DNA of 64,000 nucleotides from SVEL01 sp045125245 (GTDB lineage: Bacteria; Bacillota; Clostridia; Lachnospirales; Lachnospiraceae). The stretch spans positions 43,740 through 107,739 of the forward strand of contig JBGVNF010000079.1 of NCBI GenBank assembly GCA_045125245.1. Reading direction: 5' to 3'. The first letter of the stretch is position 1. Each line of letters begins with the position of its first letter. The position numbers and the translations under genes were made by a program. A model generated the notes under the pieces. It did no database searches, was not told where the DNA came from, and saw only the letters and a list, made by a program, of their open reading frames with translations. Shown here in pieces: positions 44,498 through 54,629 of the stretch.

Positions 44498-47416
44498 CTA
44501 CTCTTCTCCTTCATATGACCCATGTCTTATCATATTATAAATCTGCTCCTGCTTTCCCCAATATTGTTTTCTTTTTCCCCTACCGTTCTCAAAATTAACT
44601 TCAAATTTCTTCGACTGGTCACATATTACTATCTCTTCCCCACTCTTTAACTCTATTACAATCCAACTTTCAGGTGTTGTTCCCTCACCTAATTTATTTT
44701 CTTTTATATCATATATTTCATTGTAATAACCAAGGAATTCCTCTATATCCAACTCCTTATTATCATTGAATTCAGGACCATCATAATAAATCCTTGCCAC
44801 ATCCTCTGCCTTAATCTTAGGTATTCCATTCATGGAGCTTATCCACCATATCAAAAGCCCTATAATAGCAACCGCAACTATGATAATTATAATCCTCTTA
44901 TTTTTCTTAACTGTAGCCTCATCCTTTCTCATCTTCTGATATCTAACTCTCTTATATATCTCGTAGCAATATTCCATATCCTCCACATTGCCATCATTAT
45001 TAGAAAACGCCATTTCCTTTACGATATCCATATATCTGTCCCACTCTTGTTTGGAAACCTCTGGAAATGCTTTTATAAGTGCTTCCTTGTATGCTTCATC
45101 TGTATGCTTTGAACCGATTAACTTACCCTTCTTCTTAAGCTTAATATAAATATTTCGATTAATGGTTTTTATAGCTCTTACTTTTTTCTTATTTTCTACT
45201 AGAAGTCTAAGCTTTTCTTCCTTTAATCTAAAATGTCTTAAAATCATATATATACCCAACGGTATAACTATAGCAAATGCAGCTATTACAAGAACCTTTA
45301 CAAATATATTGTCTTTTAAGGCATCATTATTAGTTCCGTAGAAACCAGCTCCCTTTGTAGACTCTTCTTCCTTTCCTGACAACCCAGAATTTCCCGAAGA
45401 AGCTGTCTCATTGCTTGATGATGTTGCTTCACTTGATGAAACCTCGCCTGACGCTGGCTCTTGTGTAGTACTTGTAGCATCAGATGTATCCTTTTCCTCT
45501 GTAGTATTTTCATCATCTAAATCACCTGCATTAGGATTTCTTCCATCATAATATGTGGTAGTAACCTCCAATGGAATCCAACCCATTCCATCAAGGAATA
45601 CTTCCACCCAAGCATGGGCTGCATTATCCATTATTATGTTCATATAATCCTTATCAGCTATCTTAAAGCCAGACTCATCTACATAATAACCTGATACATA
45701 TCTTGCTGGCACTCCCATTTCTCTAAGAATAAGTGTTGCTGCACTAGCATAATGCATACAGTACCCTTCCTTGCTTTGTGAAACAAAATATTCTACTGGG
45801 TCTGCATTTCTAGGAAGACTTGGTGGCTCAGTAGTATAATTCATATTTTTAGCCATCCACTCTGCTACCACATTTGCAGCACGAGCTCTCAAGACATTTT
45901 CACCTGGCACACCTTCTATAGTCTGCAAATTATTATTAGACATTAAATCCTTTGCTATATCCTTTATACCATCCATTCCACCTGGCAATGAAAGATAATT
46001 ATCACACACATATTCCTCGTACCAAATTTCCCACTCTTCTTGATATTCTCCTACAGATGTTACACCCATTTTCTCATAATCAAGGTTTTCTTGATATAAA
46101 AGATATGATATTTTAGTTAACTCCTTATCCTTTTCATAATAAACTCCACCCTCTATATCTATTTCACTATATACATCCGAAAAATAAGGCACATATGCTA
46201 CCTTATTATTCTTCTTTAAATATTCCAATGTAGCTTTCATTGGATACAATTCATGTGAAGAGTTATAGACAAAATAATTTTCTACACCGATTTTGCCCAT
46301 TAATGATATATTTTTCTTTACTTCCTCCACATCGAAGCCAGCTTCTTTTACTGCCTTTTCAAAATCATCTCCATCATTAATCCATTTTCCACCAACATAC
46401 TGAGCTCCATAAAAGCCCTTTATATACATCTTATCCTTTGGCATCCTATCTGTATACATTCTAAATACAGGCACATCCTTAAAAGATAATGCCATATTGG
46501 AAATAATTTCGCCATTTTTATTTTTATTCCACAGATTTTCCCCGATACTTTGGATAATATCTGATATAGAAAAATTTTCTAACATGCTTTTCTGAATAGC
46601 TTTAACGCTAGCGGAATATTTAAGGGAATCCTTCACAGAAGGTGTCACTACTACCTTTAACCCTAAACAACCTATGACAATAAACATGCTAACATAAAGC
46701 ATATACATATATTTTCTTCTAAAAGAATCTATTGTCCTCTCCTTTATAGAAACTACAAAATCAGCCTTATCATATTCTAAAGTATTTGCAAGGAGGATGC
46801 CCACAAGCATCATCATAAAACCTTTTACCGAAGGCGCATAACCCACAGTAACCTCTATGCCTACAACAAATATTGATATAAGAGACAAGAACAATCTCTT
46901 GCCTGTACATTTAGAAAGCCACACAGCCAAAAAGATAAGTACCATAAATATAAATCCGACACCAAAATCCACACTATTTATCTTGGAAGTGCTAATTTTA
47001 ATTCCTGTCTTATAATATACATTCCATTTCTGAATATACTCTGCGGCAAAGTTAATCAAGCCGCCTATTATCTTTTCGCCACCCTTAAATATAAAAATAT
47101 ATATACTTAAAAGACATGTTCCCACAAGTGGCACGCATCCCTTAAACAATCTTTTATAGCTAGTCTTTGCAGAATCTATAAATTCCATTATCCCACTCAC
47201 AATTGCCGCCACAACTACACTGCCAAAAATCCCCTTGATGCTCATTTCTCCAAAGCCAAACACATCCTCTAGCATAATGCGCCCTGCCCATGTAAAAATA
47301 AGCACAAGAATTACATCAAAGATTACACTAAATAATCTCTGACTAAGCTCTGTACCTTTTTGTTCATTTGTTTCTACGCCCTTCCAAGTGGCAAGCCTTA
47401 CCTTTTTCTTACTCAT
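44498..47416 (-). CDS. Large membrane protein with extracytoplasmic transglutaminase-like domain
   Basis: 972 residues. About seven membrane segments in residues 25-255, then an outer region with a transglutaminase core (about 540-640): cysteine in EGYCMHYASAATLILREMG, histidine in NAAHAWVEVFL, and Glu in GWIPLEVT where Asp is more common. Ser/Thr-rich linker (about 645-700), a membrane segment near 715 and another near 860, then an unrecognised C-terminal domain of about 100 residues. It belongs with MoxR and DUF58 genes, a widespread trio of unclear function. Confidence 0.85.
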   Translation of the reverse strand: MSKKKVRLATWKGVETNEQKGTELSQRLFSVIFDVILVLIFTWAGRIMLEDVFGFGEMSIKGIFGSVVVAAIVSGIMEFIDSAKTSYKRLFKGCVPLVGTCLLSIYIFIFKGGEKIIGGLINFAAEYIQKWNVYYKTGIKISTSKINSVDFGVGFIFMVLIFLAVWLSKCTGKRLFLSLISIFVVGIEVTVGYAPSVKGFMMMLVGILLANTLEYDKADFVVSIKERTIDSFRRKYMYMLYVSMFIVIGCLGLKVVVTPSVKDSLKYSASVKAIQKSMLENFSISDIIQSIGENLWNKNKNGEIISNMALSFKDVPVFRMYTDRMPKDKMYIKGFYGAQYVGGKWINDGDDFEKAVKEAGFDVEEVKKNISLMGKIGVENYFVYNSSHELYPMKATLEYLKKNNKVAYVPYFSDVYSEIDIEGGVYYEKDKELTKISYLLYQENLDYEKMGVTSVGEYQEEWEIWYEEYVCDNYLSLPGGMDGIKDIAKDLMSNNNLQTIEGVPGENVLRARAANVVAEWMAKNMNYTTEPPSLPRNADPVEYFVSQSKEGYCMHYASAATLILREMGVPARYVSGYYVDESGFKIADKDYMNIIMDNAAHAWVEVFLDGMGWIPLEVTTTYYDGRNPNAGDLDDENTTEEKDTSDATSTTQEPASGEVSSSEATSSSNETASSGNSGLSGKEEESTKGAGFYGTNNDALKDNIFVKVLVIAAFAIVIPLGIYMILRHFRLKEEKLRLLVENKKKVRAIKTINRNIYIKLKKKGKLIGSKHTDEAYKEALIKAFPEVSKQEWDRYMDIVKEMAFSNNDGNVEDMEYCYEIYKRVRYQKMRKDEATVKKNKRIIIIIVAVAIIGLLIWWISSMNGIPKIKAEDVARIYYDGPEFNDNKELDIEEFLGYYNEIYDIKENKLGEGTTPESWIVIELKSGEEIVICDQSKKFEVNFENGRGKRKQYWGKQEQIYNMIRHGSYEGEE

Positions 47417-47420
47417 ACCC

Positions 47421-48515
47421 TTACAACAATATCTCCGTAGACGATATTTCCTTCTCTAAATCTTTAATAGCATATTTCTTAATAACTTCATCCTGTTTCT
47501 TAAGCACCAATTCCTCATCTAATGTCAGCTTCCAAATATATGGCTCCATAGAGTATTTCTCACCATATCTAACTGATATATCTTCTTTACTGGCCACCCA
47601 TTTATTTTTCATGGCAAGCTCGATAAAATAATACAAGCTTGCTTCACCATCGATTCTTACACGAGTTACATCCATATCTGCATCACTGTACCATGCCACG
47701 TAATGAATACACCCAGCATCTATTAGTGAAAATGAAATACTTGCAGCAATCTCTATAAAGGAAAGCATATTTTTTCTGCACTCTTTTTTATCCTGAAAAT
47801 CTAAAAACAAAACTACAGGACATGACTTTGGCATAGAATTTTCCTTCACCATAAGCTCATCCCGCTTAGCACTCATCTTCCAATGTATATTTTGAAGTCT
47901 ATCCCCAGCCTTAAATTCTCTTATCTGTAAAAGCTCACTATTGTCATGACCCGCTCTATTATCCTCATAGATATCTGCTTCACCATAAAAATGCTTTGTT
48001 CCCTCTGTAAGCGTTATAGGTGCATCATGTAATTTTGGCATAACCTGAATCGTCTTCCACTTTTTAACCTTTATATTTCTATATAAAAGTCCAGTAATAT
48101 CATAAACCCTAAGACTTTTTAATGTTATCTCATAATTACCCGCTTCTGAAAATGAAACATTACTTTCAAATGTATGTGTACCCTTTGGCAGCGACATCAT
48201 CTTCATAACATATTTCTTTTTCTTTTTAAGAAGAGTATCCTCAACCTGTATAATCGCCTTCATTCTACTTACCTGTAGAAAACCCTTATTTGTAATAACG
48301 AGCTTTACCAGATTATTTTTACCCTCTTCTGAAATACCAATCGGCACCTTTATAGAACCTTTTATGGTATATTTTCGATACAACAGCATAAAAAATGACA
48401 AGACAAATAACACTGCCGCTATATACGCCAATGTCATAAATCCTGCATTCACATACATCCAGCCCATATAAGCCAGATACATTGTTAAAATCAATAAAAC
48501 CCAAAAACTAAACAC
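47421..48515 (-). CDS. DUF58 domain protein
   Basis: 364 residues. Two membrane segments at the N-terminus (about 3-50), a beta-rich part, then the DUF58 core with YEDNRAGHDNSELLQIREF, GDRLQNIHWKMSAKRDELMVKE and VVLFLDFQDKKE, related to von Willebrand A folds. It starts at GTG overlapping the moxR stop codon by 8 bases and is followed 5 bases later by the transglutaminase-like gene. It probably acts at the membrane together with both. Confidence 0.9.
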   Translation of the reverse strand: MFSFWVLLILTMYLAYMGWMYVNAGFMTLAYIAAVLFVLSFFMLLYRKYTIKGSIKVPIGISEEGKNNLVKLVITNKGFLQVSRMKAIIQVEDTLLKKKKKYVMKMMSLPKGTHTFESNVSFSEAGNYEITLKSLRVYDITGLLYRNIKVKKWKTIQVMPKLHDAPITLTEGTKHFYGEADIYEDNRAGHDNSELLQIREFKAGDRLQNIHWKMSAKRDELMVKENSMPKSCPVVLFLDFQDKKECRKNMLSFIEIAASISFSLIDAGCIHYVAWYSDADMDVTRVRIDGEASLYYFIELAMKNKWVASKEDISVRYGEKYSMEPYIWKLTLDEELVLKKQDEVIKKYAIKDLEKEISSTEILL

Positions 48516-49467
48516 TATACTCTACCTTCTGCATATATGACGCAGGCTGCTTAACCTGCCCTATAATCTCCTCTAAAACCGCTCTCTCCGATACGCGTGC
48601 AACTCTCGCCTTAGTATTTAAAACGATTCTATGTCTTGCCACATCCTCAAATATCTCCACAACATCCTCTGGCAATACATAATTTCTACCCTGAATATAT
48701 GCCCATGCTTTTGCCATCTTAACACAAGCAATAGAACCTCTTGGACTTAATCCTAGCTGAACATACGCATGCTCTCTCGTAGCCGCTGAAAGCATAGCAA
48801 TATAAGCATACAGCTTATCACTTATGTGGATTGCTTCCACCTCATCCTTCATTTTCATAAGCTGTTCTTTACTCAAAATCGGGGTTATATTTGCAACACT
48901 AGATGTACTCTTTCCCTTAAGAATCTCTACTTCATCCTTAATATTAGGATAACCCATACTAATACAAATCATAAATCTATCAAGCTGCGCCTCAGGAAGC
49001 AACTGCGTACCTGCACTTCCCTTTGGATTCTGTGTAGCCATAACCACAAAAGGATTTGGCACCGCCCTTGTCTCGCCTTCAATGGTAACCTTCTGCTCTT
49101 CCATTACTTCAAGAAGTGCCGACTGTGTTTTTGGTGACGTTCTATTAATCTCATCTGCCAAAAACAAATTACACATAATAGCACCAGGATAATATACAAA
49201 ATTTCCTGTTTCCTTTTGGTACATATTAAAGCCTAAAATATCTGCCGGCATTACATCCGGTGTAAACTGCATTCTCTTATCTGCCAGCGATAATGCCTTA
49301 GAAAATGCAATAGCAAGAGTAGTTTTACCAACACCCGGAACATCCTCTATAAGAACATGTCCACCTGCCAATATGGCAGCAAACACCTTGCTTATACAAT
49401 CATCTTTACCAGTAATTGCTTTCCTTACTTCATCTAATACCTTATCTACATTTACATTGTTCCCCAT
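48508..49467 (-). CDS. MoxR-family AAA+ ATPase
   Basis: 319 residues. Walker A EDVPGVGKTTLAIAFSKAL (about 38-56), Walker B NLFLADEINRTSPKTQSALLEVMEE, sensor 1 FVVMATQNP and the C-terminal lid with LGLSPRGSIACVKMAKAWA. MoxR ATPases act as chaperones for metal or partner insertion with DUF58/VWA proteins. AAGGAG precedes the ATG. First gene of the trio; the upstream terminator separates it from the 161-aa gene. Confidence 0.93.
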   Translation of the reverse strand: MGNNVNVDKVLDEVRKAITGKDDCISKVFAAILAGGHVLIEDVPGVGKTTLAIAFSKALSLADKRMQFTPDVMPADILGFNMYQKETGNFVYYPGAIMCNLFLADEINRTSPKTQSALLEVMEEQKVTIEGETRAVPNPFVVMATQNPKGSAGTQLLPEAQLDRFMICISMGYPNIKDEVEILKGKSTSSVANITPILSKEQLMKMKDEVEAIHISDKLYAYIAMLSAATREHAYVQLGLSPRGSIACVKMAKAWAYIQGRNYVLPEDVVEIFEDVARHRIVLNTKARVARVSERAVLEEIIGQVKQPASYMQKVEYSV

Positions 49468-49494
49468 ACCATTCTCCTTTAATAATTATTAATG

Positions 49495-49525
49495 TAAAAA
49501 GGCTGAAAGTTTGCACCTTTCAGCC
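49495..49525 (-). terminator. Terminator of the 161-aa gene
   Basis: Leftward: GGCTGAAAG/CTTTCAGCC with a 7-base loop, then T5. Confidence 0.85.
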
Positions 49526-49534
49526 AATCATACT

Positions 49535-50020
49535 TTACTTACCTGCTTTCTTTGCAGCCTTTGCAGCTTCCTTAGCAGCCTGCTTCTCAGCCTTAAGCTG
49601 TGCCTTTCTCTTCTTTGGATCTGTCTCTACGATAGGTCCTCTGATTCTCTTAGCGCCAGTTACATATATACCACTAACTGTAGCCTTAACCTCCTGCTTT
49701 GGAGCAAGTGTTTCAAACACCTTAGCGTCACATATAAGCGACATAACTCTTGGTCCAACCTTAACCTTAAGAATTGGCAACTTTGCACGTCTTAAATATT
49801 TAGGTGTCTGCTCTGTAACTATTTTAGGAAGTCCCGCCTCCGAAAGCTTCATCCTTTTCATATCTATAATGAAAAAGTTCATAGTCTGAGCTGCCGCATC
49901 GATTGAAGCCTGATTAGCTTCCTGCTTCTTCTGCATCTTCTTACCAACAAAATACAATGCGATAAGAGCACCCACAACAACTGCAAGAATTATTATTAAT
50001 ACAATAAAAAATGTCTTCAT
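49535..50020 (-). CDS. Membrane-anchored protein of unknown function
   Basis: 161 residues. One N-terminal membrane segment (about 4-26), a coiled, Lys/Gln-rich stretch, a central beta-rich part (LPILKVKVGPRVMSLICDAKVF, VKATVSGIYVTGAKRI) and a Lys/Ala-rich C-terminal tail. I do not recognise a named domain. GGGAGG precedes the ATG. It lies between plsC and the moxR operon on the same strand and has its own terminator. Confidence 0.75.
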   Translation of the reverse strand: MKTFFIVLIIILAVVVGALIALYFVGKKMQKKQEANQASIDAAAQTMNFFIIDMKRMKLSEAGLPKIVTEQTPKYLRRAKLPILKVKVGPRVMSLICDAKVFETLAPKQEVKATVSGIYVTGAKRIRGPIVETDPKKRKAQLKAEKQAAKEAAKAAKKAGK

Positions 50021-50209
50021 CTGTTCCTCCCATTTACTACATTATTTCTGTAACATTAATCGTAATTATTCAGTACCCTCATAATTACGAAGCACAAATC
50101 CATAAAATATCAGCCTCGCTGATGGGATTTGCTCATTGTATCATACTCTTAGTAGTTACTATTTATCTAGATTATTTTATCACTTTAGCTTATAAAAAAC
50201 AACGACTTT

Positions 50210-50944
50210 TTACACAAGCTCTTTATTTTTCATAACCATCTCTTTAACTATATCATGAACATGAGCACCAAGATGCTTCTTCTCTTCCTTTGATAATTCA
50301 GTAGTTTCTATAGGCTTGCCATATTCAATAATTACATGAGCCTTCTTTACTCTAGGTTTATGGTCCTCAAAACAAGCACTAGAATTATTGATAGCTACTG
50401 GTATAATAGGCGCACCACTCTTCTCAGCTAGTTTAAAGCTGCCTTCCTTGAATTCTATCATAGCATCATCAGATTTAGCTCTTGTTCCTTCAGGATATAT
50501 AAACATAGAAATGCCATTCTTCATCTGTTCAACACCCTCAAGAATAGTCTTAAGACCTTCCTTAATATTATCTCTATCAAGGAATAAGCAGTTCACAAGC
50601 TTCATCCAATGATTAAGGAATGGATACTTCTTCATCTCCTTCTTAGACACAAATCCCATAAGAGGCGGAAGAAGGGAATAATTAATAAGTATATCGAAGA
50701 TACTTCTATGGTTACCTACGTATAATACCGCTCTATCCCTTGGCACATTCTCAAGGCCTATAACCTCAAGCTTAGTTCCTGCTATAAACAAGCAAGTCTT
50801 AAGCACCCACTGCACGATAGCATAGCTGATTCTTGCTTTAGCTTTTTTATTAAATAATCCAATAATAAATAGTACAAAAAATATTCCTATACTAGCTACA
50901 AAAAATAAGAAAATAAATAGCACTATTAAAAATAATCGTATCAT
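50210..50944 (-). CDS. plsC: 1-acyl-sn-glycerol-3-phosphate acyltransferase
   Basis: 244 residues. Membrane segment near residues 3-30, then the acyltransferase motifs NHRSIFD (about 78-84), FLDRDN, FIYPEGTRAKSD (about 148-159) and PIIPVAINNS. It adds the second fatty acid in phospholipid synthesis at the inner face of the membrane. AAGGAG precedes the ATG. No lipid genes are adjacent. Confidence 0.92.
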   Translation of the reverse strand: MIRLFLIVLFIFLFFVASIGIFFVLFIIGLFNKKAKARISYAIVQWVLKTCLFIAGTKLEVIGLENVPRDRAVLYVGNHRSIFDILINYSLLPPLMGFVSKKEMKKYPFLNHWMKLVNCLFLDRDNIKEGLKTILEGVEQMKNGISMFIYPEGTRAKSDDAMIEFKEGSFKLAEKSGAPIIPVAINNSSACFEDHKPRVKKAHVIIEYGKPIETTELSKEEKKHLGAHVHDIVKEMVMKNKELV

Positions 50945-50966
50945 GTAATTCTCCTTATATTATATT

Positions 50967-51077
50967 CTCCGCCGCAGACATAATCGTAGTTGCATCGCAA
51001 CTGCGATTAACGCGATCCTTAGCGGAGCGTTTTTTATCATATAGGAAGCTCTCATTGAGAACTTCCTATATGATAAA
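50967..51077 (+). repeat. Structured repeat family B, copy 2
   Basis: Same layout as 4789-4864: CTCCGCCGCAG, GCGATCCTTAGCGGAGCG, T6, then a hairpin with arms ATCATATAGGAAG and CTTCCTATATGAT. It differs by an inserted 29-base palindrome (50981-51009) and by a swapped base pair in the last hairpin. It lies between plsC and pncB, which are divergent. Confidence 0.8.
50981..51009. repeat. 29-bp palindrome, nested copy 2
   Basis: TAATCGTAGTTGC and GCAACTGCGATTA around a 3-base loop, inserted within repeat family B copy 2; one base different from 37901-37929. Confidence 0.8.
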
Positions 51078-51233
51078 AATAGTATACACAATCCTGCCAA
51101 AATTTACAATAATTTTTGACTTCATAGTTAAAATGGGGTAAGATACATATTAGAGGTATTTTGTGATATTTATATAATGATATTTTTATAACTTATCATA
51201 TCTACAATATAAAAGACTTTATGGAGGTATATT

Positions 51234-52682
51234 ATGGCACGAAATCTAACTTTACTCACAGACCTTTATCAGCTCACTATGATGCAAGGCTACTTTAAGA
51301 ACAACATCAACAAAAGAGTTATCTTTGATTTATTTTATAGAACAAATCCATCTGGTGGCGGATATGCTATCACTTGTGGTTTAGAGCAGGTTATCGAATA
51401 CATCAAAAATCTTCGTTTCACATATGAAGATATCGAATATCTTCGTGGTTTATCGATATTTGAAGAAGATTTTTTAACCTACCTTAGCTCCTTCCATTTT
51501 TCTGGCGACATTTATGCTATTCCTGAAGGCACTGTAGTGTTCCCAAAAGAGCCACTACTCAAAGTTGTCGCACCTATTATGGAAGCACAGCTTATCGAAA
51601 CTTCACTTCTTAATATAGTTAACCACCAAAGCCTTATCGCCACAAAGGCAGCAAGAGTTTGCTATGCAGCTGGCGGCGACGGCGTTATGGAATTCGGTTT
51701 AAGAAGAGCTCAAGGACCTGACGCAGGTATATACGGCGCAAGAGCCGCAGTTATCGCTGGTTGTGTCGGCACATCAAACGTACTTACCGGTAAGCTTTGG
51801 AATATGCCTATAAAAGGAACTCACGCTCACAGCTGGATAATGAGTTTTCCAGATGAATACACAGCATTCAAGACATACGCAGACCTTTATCCACACGCCT
51901 GCATACTTCTTGTGGATACTTATGATACACTTCATTCTGGTGTGCCAAATGCTATAAAGGTATTTACCGAGCTTCGGGAAAAAGGAATTGAACTTAAGAA
52001 CTATGGAATCAGATTAGACAGCGGCGACCTTGCATATCTTTCTAAGAAGGCACGTATAATGCTTGACGAAGCAGGCTTTACAGATGCTATCATCTCAGCT
52101 TCCAGCGACTTGGACGAATACCTTATCGACAGCTTAAAGGCACAGGGCGCTAAAATCACTTCATGGGGTGTAGGTACAAACCTTATCACTTCAAAGGACT
52201 GCCCAGCATTTGGCGGCGTATATAAGCTCGCTGCTATATGGGATGATGAAAAGGACGATTTCGTTCCCAAGATTAAGTTATCCGAAAACACAGCCAAGAT
52301 TACAAATCCGGGCAATAAAACTGTATATAGATTCTACGATAAAGAGACGGGAAAGCTTCGCGCTGACGTAATCGCTCTGGCCGATGAAACATTTGATGAA
52401 AATAAAGATTTGACACTATTCGACCCAATGGAAACTTGGAAGAAGACAACACTTCAGGCTGGCACATACACAGTACGCCAGCTTCCAGTACAGGTATTCA
52501 AAAACGGAATCTGCACATATGAATCTCCAACCATTGAGGAAATTTGCGATTATTGTAAAAAAGAGCAGGAAACACTTTGGGAGGAAAGTAGACGACTTGT
52601 AAATCCTCATAAGGTATATGTGGATTTATCAGATAAGTTGTTTGATATGAAGAAGGGATTGTTATCGGAATATAGTAGATAA
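51234..52682 (+). CDS. pncB: Nicotinate phosphoribosyltransferase
   Basis: 482 residues, the long Firmicutes type. It has NLTLLTDLYQLTMMQGYF at the N-terminus, EFGLRRAQGPDAG, VGTSNVLTG, GTHAHSWIMSFPDE and LDSGDLAYLSKKAR, all typical of the family. It makes nicotinate mononucleotide for NAD salvage. TGGAGG precedes the ATG. Single-gene transcript with a strong terminator. Confidence 0.95.
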   Translation: MARNLTLLTDLYQLTMMQGYFKNNINKRVIFDLFYRTNPSGGGYAITCGLEQVIEYIKNLRFTYEDIEYLRGLSIFEEDFLTYLSSFHFSGDIYAIPEGTVVFPKEPLLKVVAPIMEAQLIETSLLNIVNHQSLIATKAARVCYAAGGDGVMEFGLRRAQGPDAGIYGARAAVIAGCVGTSNVLTGKLWNMPIKGTHAHSWIMSFPDEYTAFKTYADLYPHACILLVDTYDTLHSGVPNAIKVFTELREKGIELKNYGIRLDSGDLAYLSKKARIMLDEAGFTDAIISASSDLDEYLIDSLKAQGAKITSWGVGTNLITSKDCPAFGGVYKLAAIWDDEKDDFVPKIKLSENTAKITNPGNKTVYRFYDKETGKLRADVIALADETFDENKDLTLFDPMETWKKTTLQAGTYTVRQLPVQVFKNGICTYESPTIEEICDYCKKEQETLWEESRRLVNPHKVYVDLSDKLFDMKKGLLSEYSR

Positions 52683-52728
52683 TCAAATTTTTCTATATCT
52701 TAATGGTACTACAACTACCATTACGCTT

Positions 52729-52770
52729 AAAGACCACTTCCTAATATAATCGGAAGTGGTCTTTATTTTT
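52729..52770 (+). terminator. Terminator between pncB and the DUF1934 gene
   Basis: AAAGACCACTTCC/GGAAGTGGTCTTT with a 10-base loop, then ATTTTT; also usable leftward. Confidence 0.85.
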
Positions 52771-52789
52771 GTACATTAATACTGCACAT

Positions 52790-53200
52790 CTATTCACTTA
52801 TTTCTATCTCAACCTTGCACTTTGATATAAAATTTCCATCTAATTCCAGGTTATATACAGTAGTTATCTTATATCCCTTATCGATTTCTTTAAGGTCATA
52901 CTCATCCGTCTTTATACACATATCATAATCACCTATAAATGTGTGATACTTACTATTATGTGTATATCCACGCTCATAACGCATCTCTGTCTTAGTTACA
53001 CCCATTTTCGATACAGTCAAGAAATTCTCATCAAACTTAAGGATAGTTCTAATAGGAGCCATACCTTCATTCTCTTCGTTATACATAACTATGTTTACGC
53101 CATCTTTATTACCCAATATACCATTAGCAGTCATGTTGATTTGTTCATCCGTATTGTACATGTGGCTAGTGTATGAAATTGTTACTTGTTTTTTGCTCAT
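52790..53200 (-). CDS. DUF1934 family beta-barrel protein
   Basis: 136 residues, mostly beta strand, without signal peptide. The pattern ITISYTSHMYNTDEQINM-like start, MYNEENEGMAPIRTILKFDE, ERGYTHNSKYHTF and YNLELDGNFISKCKVEIEI fits DUF1934 (B. subtilis YwiB), a calycin-like barrel of unknown ligand. AGAGGTAC precedes the ATG. It follows the DUF4143 ATPase gene by 24 bases. Confidence 0.8.
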   Translation of the reverse strand: MSKKQVTISYTSHMYNTDEQINMTANGILGNKDGVNIVMYNEENEGMAPIRTILKFDENFLTVSKMGVTKTEMRYERGYTHNSKYHTFIGDYDMCIKTDEYDLKEIDKGYKITTVYNLELDGNFISKCKVEIEISE

Positions 53201-53223
53201 AAGTACCTCTATACTTTCTATTT

Positions 53224-54483
53224 TTACAAATCCAAAGAATCACTGTTCAATAAAAAATCATATACATTCATCATTAATATCCCTTCTTCACTATAAAATG
53301 GTTTCGGAGTATCTGACGTAATCACTATTTTTTTAAATGAATCATTAATTCTTAAAAACGGCCTAATTTCCTGTTCCTTTTTTTCTGTAGTCCCAAGCAT
53401 ATATGCAGATTGAATATAATACCTCTTAGAACCCTTATTGCAGATGAAATCAACTTCCAAATGTTTCTTAACAGGTTTTCCTTCTTTTCCATTTTCCACA
53501 ATTGTAATATTCCCTACATCTACACTAAACCCTCTCATTCGAAGTTCGTTATATATTATATTTTCCATAGCATGAGTTATTTCCTGCTGTCTATAATTGA
53601 TTCTTGCATTTCTCAGCCCCATATCCATAAAATAATACTTATTTGGAGTTCCTATATATGACTTTCCTTTAATATCATAACGATTAGCTTCTTCTATCAA
53701 AAATGCATCTTTTAAATATTCAATGTACTTAGTTATGGTAGTCGCCGTAATTTTTGAACGATTAACGCTTTTAAATGTTTTTTGAAGTTTATTTGGATTA
53801 GTAAGCGAACCAATTGCAGACGAAATAATATCTAATAATGTCTCCATCTCTCCTACATTTCTAATTTTATTTCTTTTGACAATATCACTTATATATGTTT
53901 CTTTTAGCAAATTATCAAGTATCGCCATTTTTTGTTCTTCTGTATGAGCCAATACAACAAGTGGTATTCCACCATAAGTAATATACTCGTTCCATCCATC
54001 ATAGCGATTTCCTTCATATACCGACATAAATTCCGAAAAACTTAAAGGATACATATGTATCTCATCGCCTCTACCACCAAATTCTGTTGCTATGTCTCTA
54101 GAAAGAAATTTCGCATTACTCCCTGTAACATACACTTCACAATTCTTTTTATCCGCCAGACCATTTAATACACTTACAAATTCATCTAATAATTGCACTT
54201 CATCTAATAAAAAATAATATTTCTCATCATCCTTCAATTGCTGCTTTGCCCACGAATAAAATATTTTAGGTTCACGATACTCTATATTTTCAAACAAATC
54301 AAATGCCATTTCTATAATATGATCTTTATCTACTCCATTTTCTAATAAATTATTTTTAAACAAAGTACGAAGTAAATACGACTTTCCACAACGTCTAATT
54401 CCTGTTATTATCTTAATTAACCCATTATCTTTTCGTGCTATCAGCTGTTCTAAATAATAATCTCTTTTAATTTCTTTATCCAT
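53224..54483 (-). CDS. AAA ATPase with DUF4143 domain (first of two)
   Basis: 419 residues from the ATG at 54483, 8 bases after GGAG; a GTG at 54492 overlaps that site. N-terminal P-loop: GIRRCGKSYLLRTL (about 29-42), Walker B YYFLLDEVQLLDEFVSVL, then AAA_14 features (VYVTGSNAKFLS, GRGDEIHMYPLSFSEFM) and a C-terminal DUF4143 domain with nuclease-like LEVDFICNKGSKRYYIQ. The role is unknown; such genes are common and often horizontally acquired. A second member is at 57131-58432. Confidence 0.9.
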   Translation of the reverse strand: MDKEIKRDYYLEQLIARKDNGLIKIITGIRRCGKSYLLRTLFKNNLLENGVDKDHIIEMAFDLFENIEYREPKIFYSWAKQQLKDDEKYYFLLDEVQLLDEFVSVLNGLADKKNCEVYVTGSNAKFLSRDIATEFGGRGDEIHMYPLSFSEFMSVYEGNRYDGWNEYITYGGIPLVVLAHTEEQKMAILDNLLKETYISDIVKRNKIRNVGEMETLLDIISSAIGSLTNPNKLQKTFKSVNRSKITATTITKYIEYLKDAFLIEEANRYDIKGKSYIGTPNKYYFMDMGLRNARINYRQQEITHAMENIIYNELRMRGFSVDVGNITIVENGKEGKPVKKHLEVDFICNKGSKRYYIQSAYMLGTTEKKEQEIRPFLRINDSFKKIVITSDTPKPFYSEEGILMMNVYDFLLNSDSLDL

Positions 54484-54629
54484 TTCTATCACTCCTATAA
54501 GATATTTCGGTTATATTATACTAAATTTTCTTTTATTTTATACTATATTAATCTATATCTAAAGTTTCTGCAAGATATTTTGGTAAAAATTAACCAAAAT
54601 ATCTTTTAGCAGCCTATAAAAAATCCCCA

